Positions 8,901 through 16,293 of a stretch of DNA of 64,000 nt are shown here, one piece after another. Made by a program: the position numbers and the translations under genes. Source of the DNA: Ferruginibacter paludis (GTDB taxonomy: Bacteria; Bacteroidota; Bacteroidia; Chitinophagales; Chitinophagaceae); assembly GCF_030409685.1 (NCBI RefSeq), contig NZ_JAUFQJ010000008.1:480190-544189 (forward strand), written 5' to 3'. The notes under the pieces were generated by a model. That model saw only the letters and a program-made list of their open reading frames with translations, did no database searches and was not told where the DNA came from. Numbering within the stretch: position 1 is the first letter of the stretch; the number at the start of each line of letters is the position of its first letter.

Positions 8901-9417
8901 TGCGGATACAATTGCTTTACAATACAGGCCTTTGCCGTTGTTTACACTTGGAAGAGATACTTTTATGTGTAAAGGACAGCAGCTTTTACTTAGGCCAACA
9001 ATTAATACCAGCGCTAACTTTCTTTGGCAGGATGGAAGCCATGATCCAACTTTTACTGTTATAAAGGAAGGCATCTACTCACTTCAAACCTCCAATTCCT
9101 GCGGTAGTTATTTTGATAGCATTACTATAATGGAAGGTAATTGCATAATTGAAATGCCATCAGCCTTTACTCCTAACGGAGATGGGCTCAACGATGTGTT
9201 TAAAGTAAAATACCCATTTACTGTGCAGCAGTACTTTATGACGGTGTACAACCGGTTTGGAGAAAAGGTTTTTGAAACCAGTCAAATCGGCGACAGCTGG
9301 GATGGCAAGTCAAAAGGGCAATTGCTCCCGCAAAGCAGTTATGTATGGCTAATTAGATTTACAGATGACCATAATAAAGTGCAGACTTTGAAAGGTACTG
9401 TTCTCCTGATCCGGTAA
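5989..9417 (+). CDS. Large T9SS cargo surface protein with gliding-motility-type C-terminal domain
   Basis: A protein of 1142 residues starting at TTG 5989; that start gives a signal peptide (LIICLLLCLPYKMIAQ), while the next ATG (6043) would lose it. Residues ~90-530 look like a propeller of repeated blades (GNILISGFELAT, DGGQIIVNF). Residues ~625-1050 hold six tandem ~72-residue modules, each beginning L-G-x-D-T-x-x-C and containing Y-x-W-x-x-G-S and a G-x-Y-x-V strand, typical of Bacteroidota adhesin repeats. Residues ~1055-1142 match the CHU_C / type B sorting domain (PSAFTPNGDGLND, YNRFGEKVFE, WDGKSKG, Y-x-W). Such cargo is secreted by the type IX system and displayed on the surface, commonly for adhesion or gliding. 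No peptidase or glycosidase motif is visible. Confidence 0.9.
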   Translation: MPKSACLIICLLLCLPYKMIAQVATSGEIKLLRQSQNFSSQRPDIRRLFNPGPFFNQPVNGTAQSVQKTNILLERYSHIPSVLSPGDEVSTCFDTSLRLNYSIAGKWFAPAQLTKTRDGNILISGFELATANHQTDAHLVKCNQLGDTLWSRRIRAGYPGYMVDIYKTWELSDNTLLLAGDIELPMPFNGREDLLLIKMSASGDLIWQKTFKTTAWNIDTTRGSMEILDCRQDENGDIYLCGDVKIGGTHGSGLAFKMDANGNIVWSTTVTSNFTPILCGINVTSSKVTFLGSESGFRVLPIGIDVDKTSGHIIAGTQLDPVSGDWSLDFRPNEMIKLNNGNLALTGRGITDEYQFASDQRNVNSGYIELTTDLDFVQSYVLRSVFSQYGYQTVTTMFADGSGAFARLGYATGLQPESLYGSFKNGQVLKQRFIPHPDQYVSWTSNFLPMDDGGQIIVNFVGDNKTSSAYTEFMRMHNSDTTGSCLGSDTTAVIMEKELYEKNQFYFQVIDSNVLSEDLHPFEGISNDAFTILSNCKQVSFCDSLRLSVSKDTVCVGTPVTINIHKNKECGAVPSWSYEATAVSFLYQQNDTTATAIINQPWQGVLRATISGCRLLQDSVRLTVLQSPGLLNLGTDTVICPGNTVLLNAKKGYTSYKWQNGSTDSVFPVKAPGIYYVTVTDACQGTFSDTVYVAGHSPISFDIGADTSICNKENITLKAPAAFLHYHWTGENINNDTLQYITAMPTISSWFKVTAEKTPGCFTSDSLFVTVKKTPSIQLGNDTSFCANQQLVLDAGPGFSSYEWNTGQQQQWIKINQPGSFSIRAVFNGCYVYDTLQVTSVYPMPVFSLGPDTSLCQGQNLLLHVSLPQGNFLWSNGSAANMFNVTGPGIYWLKATQQGCSTMDTLQVTYTSLPIVQLGKDSPLCEGQTMLLNATNTGATYIWQDGSTAATYSVKNQGLYAVTVSLGHCSVADTIALQYRPLPLFTLGRDTFMCKGQQLLLRPTINTSANFLWQDGSHDPTFTVIKEGIYSLQTSNSCGSYFDSITIMEGNCIIEMPSAFTPNGDGLNDVFKVKYPFTVQQYFMTVYNRFGEKVFETSQIGDSWDGKSKGQLLPQSSYVWLIRFTDDHNKVQTLKGTVLLIR

Positions 9418-9743
9418 GGGAAATGAAAGGGCAGTCGATTTACGCGGGAATGGGGGTCTAAAAGCAAACAGGAAAATCAGCCAACCATATTTGCCACATT
9501 TTTTCAGCAGACGCTATCTTTTATCTTTAAAGATTATTAGCAGTCCCAAAAATACCATAGTTCCCCTCCGTGCACTACAATAATGGAAAAAAACTAAGGG
9601 AATAAGCTAGCAGTTGCGCTTGTAACAATTAGTATTCTTTGAAATTAAAGAATCACTATGAGACGAAAACCCATGCCCTGACAGAATAAAAAATTGAATT
9701 AAAAAAAAGTAAAAGTTTATGATTAAGTTTAATTTTTACAATT
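9418..9743. other. Non-coding gap between surface protein and acyltransferase
   Basis: No gene, tRNA or strong hairpin is seen. The last ~90 bases before the acyltransferase are very A/T-rich, as expected for a promoter and ribosome-binding region. No good TTTG/TAnnTTTG pair was found. Confidence 0.5.
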
Positions 9744-10772
9744 ATGGGTTCGGCTAAATTAATATGGGCAAATAATCTAAGGGCGTCGGCCACCATTGCA
9801 GTCATTGTGCTTCATGTTGCTTCCACCATATCGTCTTTATATCCTGCTATTTCAAAATCTTATTTTTTGACCAGTATTTTTATTGACTCATCTGTGCGAT
9901 GGGCTGTGCCAGTCTTTATTATGCTTAGCGGCTCGTTTGCACTGGAAAATTACGATAACCGGCTCAGGAGTTTTTTTGCCAAAATGTTTCACCGGATAAT
10001 AGTGCCTTTCCTTTTCTGGAGCGTTGTGTATCTTTTCTTTTTTTCCTGGAAAGAACTGACCGACCCAGCTAAAAGTATGGGTCAGCTACTGGCCTTTACA
10101 GGCAACCAGTTTTTATCCGGCACCGCGTCACACTTGTGGTTTGTGTATGTTATTGTGAGCATGTACCTGGTATTCCCTTTTCTGTCAAAATGGACAAAGG
10201 TTGCTACAGAAAAAGAGTACATCTACTTTTTTGTGCTCTGGCTTTTCTTCTTATTAATTGACCCATATTTGTCTGATTACGACATTAATTTCAGCTATAA
10301 CTTTTTTACTGGTTTTATAGGTTATATCGTGCTTGGCAATTATCTTTTAAAAACCACCCGAAAATTTAACCAGCTGCTGCTGCTCTCTCTTTTCCTCACA
10401 GGATTTTTGTACACAGCCATCCGTACTTATTTTATTTCGATACACGGGAATGAAACCAACGAACTTTTTATGGACAATCTTTCGTTGAATGTTTGTGTAA
10501 TGTCTTTTTGCGTTTATTTAATTTGCAGGCAAAGAAATTATACCCTCCATTCAACCTGGCAAAGGGCGGTTGATATTATATGTAAGTATAGCTATGGTAT
10601 TTATCTTTCCCACCTGCTTATTTTAAACATTTTTTTGCGGCTCGGATTAAAGTTTGATTTCCTTCATCCCATAATAAGCATACCCTTAATAACTGTTGCC
10701 TGCCTGGTTATTTCATGCGGGTTAATAATGGGAATGAAAAAAATACCGGTCTTAAAAAAATTGGCTGGTTAA
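9744..10772 (+). CDS. Acyltransferase family 3 membrane protein
   Basis: A protein of 342 residues with about ten membrane segments, matching the acyltransferase_3 family (OafA/WecH type). The N-terminal block reads WANNLRASATIAVIVLHVAS, where the family usually has an R near the first helix and a following H at its end; a second block is HLWFVYVIVSMYLVFPFLSKW. These enzymes transfer acetyl or other acyl groups onto extracytoplasmic sugars such as O-antigen, exopolysaccharide or peptidoglycan. No glycan locus is adjacent, so the acceptor is unknown. It starts at ATG 9744 after an A-rich stretch and appears monocistronic. Confidence 0.85.
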   Translation: MGSAKLIWANNLRASATIAVIVLHVASTISSLYPAISKSYFLTSIFIDSSVRWAVPVFIMLSGSFALENYDNRLRSFFAKMFHRIIVPFLFWSVVYLFFFSWKELTDPAKSMGQLLAFTGNQFLSGTASHLWFVYVIVSMYLVFPFLSKWTKVATEKEYIYFFVLWLFFLLIDPYLSDYDINFSYNFFTGFIGYIVLGNYLLKTTRKFNQLLLLSLFLTGFLYTAIRTYFISIHGNETNELFMDNLSLNVCVMSFCVYLICRQRNYTLHSTWQRAVDIICKYSYGIYLSHLLILNIFLRLGLKFDFLHPIISIPLITVACLVISCGLIMGMKKIPVLKKLAG

Positions 10773-10792
10773 AGTGTTGAGCTGGTAACCCA

Positions 10793-10868
10793 TCTGTTGG
10801 CTGGTACAGGGCTGGCTGGGGGCCAATGATCAGCGGTACCGCCTTTTTTGTAAAAGATGGTTTTGGTC
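10793..10868 (+). pseudogene. Remnant of a Gfo/Idh oxidoreductase gene
   Basis: This 76-bp stretch aligns without gaps to 5382-5457 inside the oxidoreductase gene at 4701. Shared DNA blocks include CCAATGATCAGCG and GCCTTTTT, and the encoded peptide is nearly the same (GWYRAGWGPMISGTAFFVKD here, GWYEAGWGPMISETAFFVKD there). Similarity stops abruptly on both sides, and a stop follows ten codons later. It is a decayed fragment of a paralogous copy, not a gene. Confidence 0.8.
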
Positions 10869-10926
10869 GTTTAATATTCATTTTACCCTGAGGTATGGAC
10901 CGGCAATTGTCTACGAACGCTGAAGT

Positions 10927-11493
10927 CTATTCTTCAATTATTTCGTCAGCACTATCTGTTGTTCTGTTCTCAATAAAATCAACAATTCTTTTTCTTTCTC
11001 CCAAAAATAGTAGCCCGATAATAATTTTTGCGGCGGAAAAAATCATGTAGGAAGAGTCCCGCTTTACTGAGTTGTATTTTGAACTACTCTGACTGAAATA
11101 CACATATAATTGTCTGCAAAAATTGGGGATTTCATCCGTTAGAATTACGCCTCCTATTACTATCAGCGCAATAGTCAATATTGCTGTACTTGAAATGCCT
11201 TTTACGAATTCGTCCGGATTATCTGACGAAAGCGCTTCTTCTGAAAATCCCTGATCAAGCTTAAGCATATCAATAAATTTATTGGTTTTAAACAGCAGTT
11301 GCATAACGAGCAGAGTATACAATGAAAGAATAAATATTGAGACAAGAAAAGTTACAATAATGGGTCCTGCATCTGAGCTGACAAAATATCTAAAAATGGA
11401 AGTAACAAGTTGCGGAATGGTATTGATAATTTCCCGTAAAAAAAAGAGCCCGAATATTTTCAGGATAACGTTGAATAATTTTCTTGGATTCAT
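10927..11493 (-). CDS. Small four-helix membrane protein of unknown function
   Basis: A protein of 188 residues with four likely membrane segments: residues ~8-30 (VILKIFGLFFL), ~43-68 (IIVTFLVSIFILSLYTLLVM), ~102-122 (TAILTIALIVIGGVIL) and ~150-165 (MIFSAAKIIIGLLFLG). An acidic tail (DSADEIIEE) follows. The loop between helices 2 and 3 is charged, and no catalytic motif is seen. I do not recognise the family. Base composition is AT-rich like the accessory segment that follows, with long non-coding stretches on both sides. It may be a recently acquired gene. Confidence 0.7.
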   Translation of the reverse strand: MNPRKLFNVILKIFGLFFLREIINTIPQLVTSIFRYFVSSDAGPIIVTFLVSIFILSLYTLLVMQLLFKTNKFIDMLKLDQGFSEEALSSDNPDEFVKGISSTAILTIALIVIGGVILTDEIPNFCRQLYVYFSQSSSKYNSVKRDSSYMIFSAAKIIIGLLFLGERKRIVDFIENRTTDSADEIIEE

Positions 11494-11907
11494 AAGGAAA
11501 GCTGTTTGATTATTTTAAGGGTAATATGCATGTTGCTGATATAATAATAAGCTATTTCTTTTATCCGATCTGCTATTTACCCAAAATAAATTGCTTATCC
11601 TCTTCTCATTTGCCAGATTTCTGCTAAGGAGATTTATGTTGTTTTCTACAGGACGACAACATAATAATTAAAAAATACATTGCCTTATGATTTCATCTGA
11701 GCCTGCGTTGTAGTTTACTCTTTTGTTTTTGGATGCTAACGTCTGGGATATGCGCAAAAAAGAAAACAATAGCTAGGCTAAATTATTCTACAAACAGCGG
11801 CGAAACTATTCTGCCAGCAGCAGCGTGTGCGAAGTTTTATTGACATGCAATCTCGGTCAGTATCATTGCGTCATTGAACTTAAGAGCGTCTAAATCTTTC
11901 AAAACAT

Positions 11908-12160
11908 CGTTGTTGGTCTTATTGACCAACAACCGTAGCATTGTATTTTAGTAATGTGTAAACATGTTAGACTTATCGATCCCTGTATTATAAAATGGGC
12001 TGACGAATAATAATATTCTTCCGGGAAACTGCATAACCGGACTTCACCGGTTCCAATGTATGTATTCAAGCTTCTGCATAAAAACAGCATGGGAGTACAA
12101 CTCAATACCTAAAAGTTTTATGGGGTGTGCTTCGGTTGTTGGTCAATAAGACCAACAACG
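11908..12160. repeat. 253-bp foldback element with perfect 28-bp terminal inverted repeats
   Basis: Bases 11908-11935 and 12133-12160 are exact reverse complements over 28 bp. Each arm is itself a stem-loop: GTTGTTGGTC, 5-nt loop, GACCAACAAC. The 197 bp between them have no open frame of note. The left flank of the first arm and the right flank of the second arm together match repeat copy C, so the structure looks like an insertion or inversion within one copy of the dispersed repeat. No clear target-site duplication was seen. Confidence 0.6.
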
Positions 12161-12210
12161 GCCTCCCTGATGGTTGGCTATTTTAAAGACATACCAACTG
12201 AAGCCTGGAG
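12133..12210 (+). repeat. Dispersed intergenic repeat, copy B
   Basis: A stem-loop arm is followed by GATGGTTGGCTATTTTAAAG and ACAT, then CCAACTGAAGCCTGG. This matches copies at 14288-14412 and, more loosely, 63875-63950 and 59682-59777. Confidence 0.6.
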
Positions 12211-12278
12211 ATCCATGCTTGCACAAAAATATATTACATTGTTTACCGCTGCTTAAGTGAACTTTACCTTAAGCTGAT

Positions 12279-13151
12279 TTACCTGTCAAGGAACGAAATA
12301 AGTTTATTCATCAGTGAAACTCTTTTATTTGTAAACCCATGATCTGTTTCCCAAACCTCGTAATCGAAAAACGAACCATGTTGTTCTTTGATTGAATCAG
12401 CAATTGCTTTGTTGCCTGTATGCTCATCCAGCATCATTATTTGTTTGGCGCTTAAAGCCTTACCATTCCTTTCCAGTTGGTAATAGGCAATGTCCTTAAA
12501 TGCGGGAAGAAAAATATCCAGCGTTGTTGCGTTGAGCACAAAATAATCAGGGAAGATTTTAGGGTTTTTCACCAACGTCGCCAGTTGCTTTTCATTTTGG
12601 ATATTTTTCAAATCACCGGCTATATTCCACGTTGATAATGCGAAGCCTTTTTTTATTTGGGGTAACTGCTGCAATGCTTTAAGGCAAACCCATCCGCCCA
12701 TACTATGACCAAACAATACAATATTGGTTGTGTCAATTTTTAAAGAGTCCTGGTGTTTGTTGCAGAAGGCAACCACATTGCTTACATCTTCCACACAATT
12801 TTTAAAACTAAATTTTCCCTGGCTGCCCCATGCACCCCTGTAATTAAAATAGAGCACGTTCCATCCATGTGCCCTTACAATTTGTGCCAGGTCAAGATTT
12901 CTTTCATTGCCCGGAAAGCCATGCAGCAAAATTAACGTGGGATGTTTTTCATTTCCGTTAGGTCTGTAAATAAACCCGGCTAACATTGAGCCGGCAGAAG
13001 GGATAAATAATTCTGTTGAACCTGCGGGGTTCGCTTTGTCCCATTGTAAATCTTTCAATACAATGCTGTCTGATTGTGCGGTAGCATTGATTACAGTGAA
13101 AAGAAAAAAGGGAAGACAGAACTGTTTTATAAATCGGGGCATGTTGTACAT
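12279..13151 (-). CDS. Exported alpha/beta hydrolase
   Basis: A protein of 290 residues with a signal peptide (FCLPFFLFTVINATAQ, residues 11-26). The hydrolase fold shows an oxyanion-hole motif LLHGFPGN (~75-82) and the nucleophile elbow GHSMGG with Ser150. A late ETDHGF near residue 270 supplies a likely catalytic His. This resembles exported serine esterases or peptidases of the AB-hydrolase superfamily; the substrate is unknown. An alternative start is Met4 (13142), which changes little. It is isolated between two non-coding, repeat-bearing gaps with no operon partner. Confidence 0.88.
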   Translation of the reverse strand: MYNMPRFIKQFCLPFFLFTVINATAQSDSIVLKDLQWDKANPAGSTELFIPSAGSMLAGFIYRPNGNEKHPTLILLHGFPGNERNLDLAQIVRAHGWNVLYFNYRGAWGSQGKFSFKNCVEDVSNVVAFCNKHQDSLKIDTTNIVLFGHSMGGWVCLKALQQLPQIKKGFALSTWNIAGDLKNIQNEKQLATLVKNPKIFPDYFVLNATTLDIFLPAFKDIAYYQLERNGKALSAKQIMMLDEHTGNKAIADSIKEQHGSFFDYEVWETDHGFTNKRVSLMNKLISFLDR

Positions 13152-13504
13152 TTTAGCTAAATGATGAAAACTGGCATACTACTCAAATATATAGGCTGTA
13201 AGCTGCAATGCCAAATGTCCTTACCGGCAACTAATAAGGCAGTCGCTGTTGTTGCTAGGTTGGGAGCAAAAAAAGACTGCAATACATGATGGAGTTTTGA
13301 GAAAGCAACCAAAGTATTGCTGATAAATAATAGGCCCGCCGTTTATATACCAACACCGGGTTTCATTCGTTATTCATCCGGCATCCCTGCGTTATATCTA
13401 CGTTAGCCAACGTAGATATAACGTACTTGTACAAAACAACACAGCTCCCAAAGGCGAAGAAGACATAAGGGAGCACAATACATTTACCAATAAAATCAAC
13501 CAGT
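13152..13504. other. Non-coding gap with a perfect 15-bp hairpin
   Basis: No gene is seen. Near its 3' end lies a perfect stem-loop at 13390-13423 (CGTTATATCTACGTT, loop AGCC, AACGTAGATATAACG). No T-run follows on either strand, so it is not a standard terminator. Short CAACACCGGG-like strings are also present. Confidence 0.55.
13390..13423. repeat. Perfect 15-bp inverted repeat
   Basis: Arms 13390-13404 and 13409-13423 are exact reverse complements with a 4-nt loop. It lies 82 bp upstream of the broken gene at 13505. It could be an operator, an RNA hairpin in that gene's leader, or a decayed element end. Confidence 0.6.
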
Positions 13505-14083
13505 ATGACTTTACAAATGGAGACCTATCTCAGTGGCCGGATGAACAATGTGGTGTTCTTTAAAAGGTCCGGTACTTATATGGCAAGGTCGCTGCCTGCT
13601 GCCGTAAAACTATCTGCTGCTACCAAAGTATGCAACGGCAATTTCGGCATCGCTTCGGCCTGCGGAAAAAGCCTGCGGCAATTGCTGCAGCCGGCATTGC
13701 CTTTTCCCAAAGACAGGCGGATGCAGATCCGGTTTTCGGGCGCTATTGCAAAATGGCTGGGTGCTGCTAATGCTGCCACCTTACCGCCTGTCCCTGCTAT
13801 TCCTTTTGTAAACCAGTTTCGGTTTACTGATTGCCCGGGTATTGCCGAAAGGTGGAAACTGGGTTTGTTGGTGGAGCAACCTGCTGCCAATATAATTACC
13901 CTGCACATCCCTGCTTTTATACCAACACAAACCATTAGTGCTCCCGAACATACAGTGGCGGTTACCTGTGCCATTACCGTTGCAGGCTGTATACTGATGG
14001 GTGCTGCGCCAATGGGCAGCCACGCCACCACGATGGAGATTCCCTATACGGATACGCTTATTCCTGCACAGACAATGCAATGA
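13505..14083 (+). CDS. Conserved Bacteroidota protein of unknown function, cut short by in-frame TGA
   Basis: A 192-residue open frame. The N-terminal half follows a pattern I know from hypothetical Bacteroidota proteins: G-R-M-N-N-V-V-F-F-K, Y-M-A-R, N-F-G-I-A, then G-K-S-L-R-Q-L-L and FSGAIAKWLG. The family has no assigned function; there is no signal peptide, membrane segment or catalytic motif. The frame stops at TGA 14081-14083, but the same frame stays open for another 42 codons of protein-like sequence, so the original protein was about 235 residues. Either this copy is inactive or it makes a truncated product. The flanks are repeat-rich non-coding DNA, consistent with decay. Confidence 0.6.
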   Translation: MTLQMETYLSGRMNNVVFFKRSGTYMARSLPAAVKLSAATKVCNGNFGIASACGKSLRQLLQPALPFPKDRRMQIRFSGAIAKWLGAANAATLPPVPAIPFVNQFRFTDCPGIAERWKLGLLVEQPAANIITLHIPAFIPTQTISAPEHTVAVTCAITVAGCILMGAAPMGSHATTMEIPYTDTLIPAQTMQ

Positions 14084-14212
14084 CCGCTTCCCGCCCCTGC
14101 CAGTACTGTGATCATTACTGCAGTGGCATTGCGTTACCGGCTGGCCAATGGCGAATATTGCAGTACCCCGGAATTTTTACCGGCTTCGATTATTGATGCC
14201 CGTTATTGCTGA
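14084..14212 (+). pseudogene. In-frame remainder of the broken gene at 13505
   Basis: After TGA 14081-14083 the frame reads PLPAPASTVIITAVALRYRL and continues ANGEYCSTPEFLPASIIDAR before a TGA at 14210-14212. There is no start codon or spacer, and the reading frame is unchanged. A single nonsense change (for example TGG to TGA) is the simplest explanation. Confidence 0.6.
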
Positions 14213-14287
14213 GCGGGAAGGTTTGTTGCTGGAGATATCTCCCGCTATAGTTGGTATGCCGCTATATCATCCTTAAAACTTTTATCA

Positions 14288-14412
14288 TTTCAAAAACGTC
14301 GTTTGGTCTTATTTGACAACTCGTGATAGTTGGCTCTTTTAAAGACATAACAACTGAAGCCTGGGGAATAAAAAACTTTAACGGTTATATTAAATTATTC
14401 ACCAACAGCGGC
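14288..14412 (+). repeat. Dispersed intergenic repeat, copy C (most complete)
   Basis: Structure in order: TTTCAAAAACGTCG, a decayed stem-loop (TTGGTCTTATTTGAC), GTGATAGTTGGCTCTTTTAA, GACATAACAACTGAAGCCTGG, an A-rich stretch, then TATTAAATTATTCACCAACA and GCGGC. The left end matches the left flank of the foldback at 11898-11935, the middle matches copy B, and the whole matches copy E. Confidence 0.65.
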
Positions 14413-14500
14413 TAAAACAAACCATCGGCTACGTTAAGTTATTCTACCGACAGCAGCAAAGAAACTGAGCCATTGCTGGGTGTTAATAAGTGAATAAACT

Positions 14501-14535
14501 TTTGAATGATATTAGATTGTTTAAAGGTAATTTTA
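14501..14535 (+). promoter_or_regulatory. Candidate Bacteroidota promoter for the AbiH unit
   Basis: TTTG at 14501-14504 and TAATTTTA at 14528-14535, separated by 23 bp, resemble the -33 TTTG and -7 TAnnTTTG boxes (last base differs). The element ends 17 bp before ATG 14553. Confidence 0.35.
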
Positions 14536-14552
14536 TCTGAAAACATTAATCC

Positions 14553-15179
14553 ATGTTCAATATACTTTTTGAAAAACCTAAGTTATTTTCCAAAGAGCCT
14601 TTTTTTAAGTATGAGCAAAAAAAAATTGCCCAATTGAAAGACATTATCAACACAAATACAGAGTTTAATGATATAGAAAAAGAGGCAAGTGAATTCATTA
14701 ACGATTTTCTTCTTGAACGTTTAACTTTAGATAGGGCCAATTATGATCGTGATGTTACAATTGAGCGGGTACCAATTGACCGAAACAAAGGCGAAATTTC
14801 TATTCATGGTGATTATCGTAATGCAGCTTGTGTAACTTATACATTTAAGCTTAATTGGAACAGGAAACAAAAAACATTAGCGTATTATTATCCAACAAGT
14901 CCACACCAACCACAGCTTAATATTGATTTTATTGATCGTGAAACCTCCATTCAATTTTTGATACCTACACGATATGCACGTGTTGAGCTTCCTGATGAAG
15001 TTATAGAACTGGCTGTACAGGATAGAGACAAAGTTTTAAACGACCTTGAAACCACGCTCAGCTTTATGAATGAAGATATTGACCGGTTTAATAGTAAACT
15101 TCATCAAATTGCCGTTGAAGCTATACAACAAAAAATTGAAGAAGATAGGAGGTTGAAAACCATAAAATCAAAATTATAG
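14553..15179 (+). CDS. Unknown protein, first gene of an AbiH unit
   Basis: A protein of 208 residues I do not recognise. It has no signal peptide or membrane segment. Residues ~1-60 are charged and helical, the middle (~65-150) alternates short strands rich in aromatic and charged residues (VTYTFKLNWNRKQKTLAYYY), and the last ~50 residues form a long polar helix (LNDLETTLSFMNEDIDRFN ... IEEDRRLKTIKSKL) likely to be a coiled coil. The stop is 26 bp before the AbiH gene, so the two are probably co-transcribed. Its AT-rich composition matches the AbiH gene and differs from the housekeeping genes around. A partner, sensor or regulatory role for AbiH is inference from position only. Confidence 0.75.
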   Translation: MFNILFEKPKLFSKEPFFKYEQKKIAQLKDIINTNTEFNDIEKEASEFINDFLLERLTLDRANYDRDVTIERVPIDRNKGEISIHGDYRNAACVTYTFKLNWNRKQKTLAYYYPTSPHQPQLNIDFIDRETSIQFLIPTRYARVELPDEVIELAVQDRDKVLNDLETTLSFMNEDIDRFNSKLHQIAVEAIQQKIEEDRRLKTIKSKL

Positions 15180-15205
15180 TCAAGCAAAATTTTTAAAGTC
15201 CTTCT

Positions 15206-16042
15206 ATGTACCAAGCTTCTTCTGACTTAAAAAAAGTTGTAATCATAGGCAATGGCTTTGATCTGTCACTTGGCTTAAAAACGAGTTATGGTGACTTTAT
15301 TAAAAGCACTCAATTTCAGCAACTGCTAGACAATAAAAATTCAATTGCTGAAAAGCTCCATCAACGTTATAATGAAGCAAATTGGATAGATATAGAAAAT
15401 CAGCTAAAGAAAATTTCAGTTTCTTTGAAAAAGGATGAGGACAAAGATATTAAGCCTGAATTTACACTACTCTGTGACGCATTAATGTCATATTTAGGAA
15501 CAATTGATTACCCACAAATAAACATGAGTTCAAACGCAGTCAAATTCCTTGAACATGTTGTAATCGATGAGTGTATCATTTTAGATTATAACTACACATC
15601 CGCAACAGAAATTATTCTTAAAAAAATTGGTATAACAAACGGGGAAATATCAAGTTGGTTAAAAAAGGTACATGGATCACTTGCAGCAAAAAATATAATT
15701 TTTGGAATTGAGGATAGCGCAAAGATTAGAAAACGAGATGTGTTTCTTAAAAAGTCCAGTAACAATTTTTATAATGCTTTTGCTTTGGAAAAGCTTATGA
15801 ATGCAAGTAGGGACTTACATATTTTTGGGCATTCCCTTGGTGAAAGCGACCATAGTTATTTTAAAAGCTTTTTTGTCGAAAGGACTAAACGTACCAACTT
15901 GGCCAAAGGGACAATTTATTTGCATCACTTTGGTTCAAACGCACTTGATAGCCTAAATTCTGAAATCGACCAAATGACGGGAAATAAAATGAATCTTTTT
16001 AAGCGTTATAGCCCTATTGAACTTATTGATAGTTCAAAATAG
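15206..16042 (+). CDS. abiH: AbiH-family abortive-infection protein
   Basis: A protein of 278 residues and near the usual AbiH length. It opens with the family signature KVVIIGNGFDLSLGLKTSYG (residues ~9-28), followed by DF. It also has the internal YNYTSATEII and KKVHGSLAAKNIIFGIED blocks and the late IFGHSLGESDHSYF motif (~207-220). AbiH members were described as phage abortive-infection proteins in lactococci, and related sequences are scattered in bacterial genomes; their biochemistry is not established. The N-terminal GNGFD looks like a nucleotide-binding loop, which is inference. The partner gene lies 26 bp upstream. The AT-rich sequence and repeat-rich upstream DNA suggest horizontal acquisition. 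Confidence 0.87.
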   Translation: MYQASSDLKKVVIIGNGFDLSLGLKTSYGDFIKSTQFQQLLDNKNSIAEKLHQRYNEANWIDIENQLKKISVSLKKDEDKDIKPEFTLLCDALMSYLGTIDYPQINMSSNAVKFLEHVVIDECIILDYNYTSATEIILKKIGITNGEISSWLKKVHGSLAAKNIIFGIEDSAKIRKRDVFLKKSSNNFYNAFALEKLMNASRDLHIFGHSLGESDHSYFKSFFVERTKRTNLAKGTIYLHHFGSNALDSLNSEIDQMTGNKMNLFKRYSPIELIDSSK

Positions 16043-16293
16043 CGTCTTCTAATCAGGCAGGTGCAGGAGTGTTAAACAATGAAAAGCTGTTAGGAATGAA
16101 GCATGGTAGCTTTCCTATGCTGGCCTGTTACTACTCTCAGAACAAACATACCATCTCAAAAAATCGCAGGCCTTAGTAACAAATGGACACCGGACAGGAG
16201 TCAGGCGCCTGATGGATCAACACCAATTCTTTCTTTTACAATCACTGTTATATGCTTTGCTTTCTTAGTGTATATCTAAAAACACCAGTCTTC

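Larger units (their letters stand above)
11494..12278. other. 785-bp non-coding region holding repeats
   Basis: No convincing gene. It contains a short inverted repeat (ATGTTGT ... ACAACAT, 11636-11662), a 25-bp stretch at ~11777-11801 resembling the tail of the dispersed repeat (TTATTCTACAAACAGCGGCGAAA), the 253-bp foldback structure and repeat copy B. Confidence 0.6.
14213..14552. other. Non-coding gap holding repeat copy C and a promoter
   Basis: Contains the most complete dispersed-repeat copy (14288-14412) and a second partial unit at ~14430-14482 (GTTATTCTACCGACAGCAGC, then AAACTGAGCCATTGCTGG, shared with 63863-63885). A candidate promoter for the AbiH unit follows. No gene. Confidence 0.55.

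Noticed and set aside
11899..12105. 68-codon minus-strand frame in the foldback element
   Set aside because: It overlaps one terminal hairpin and has no protein-like composition.
13576..14031. 151-codon minus-strand frame across the broken conserved gene
   Set aside because: The plus strand carries the recognisable family pattern; the antisense frame is a shadow.
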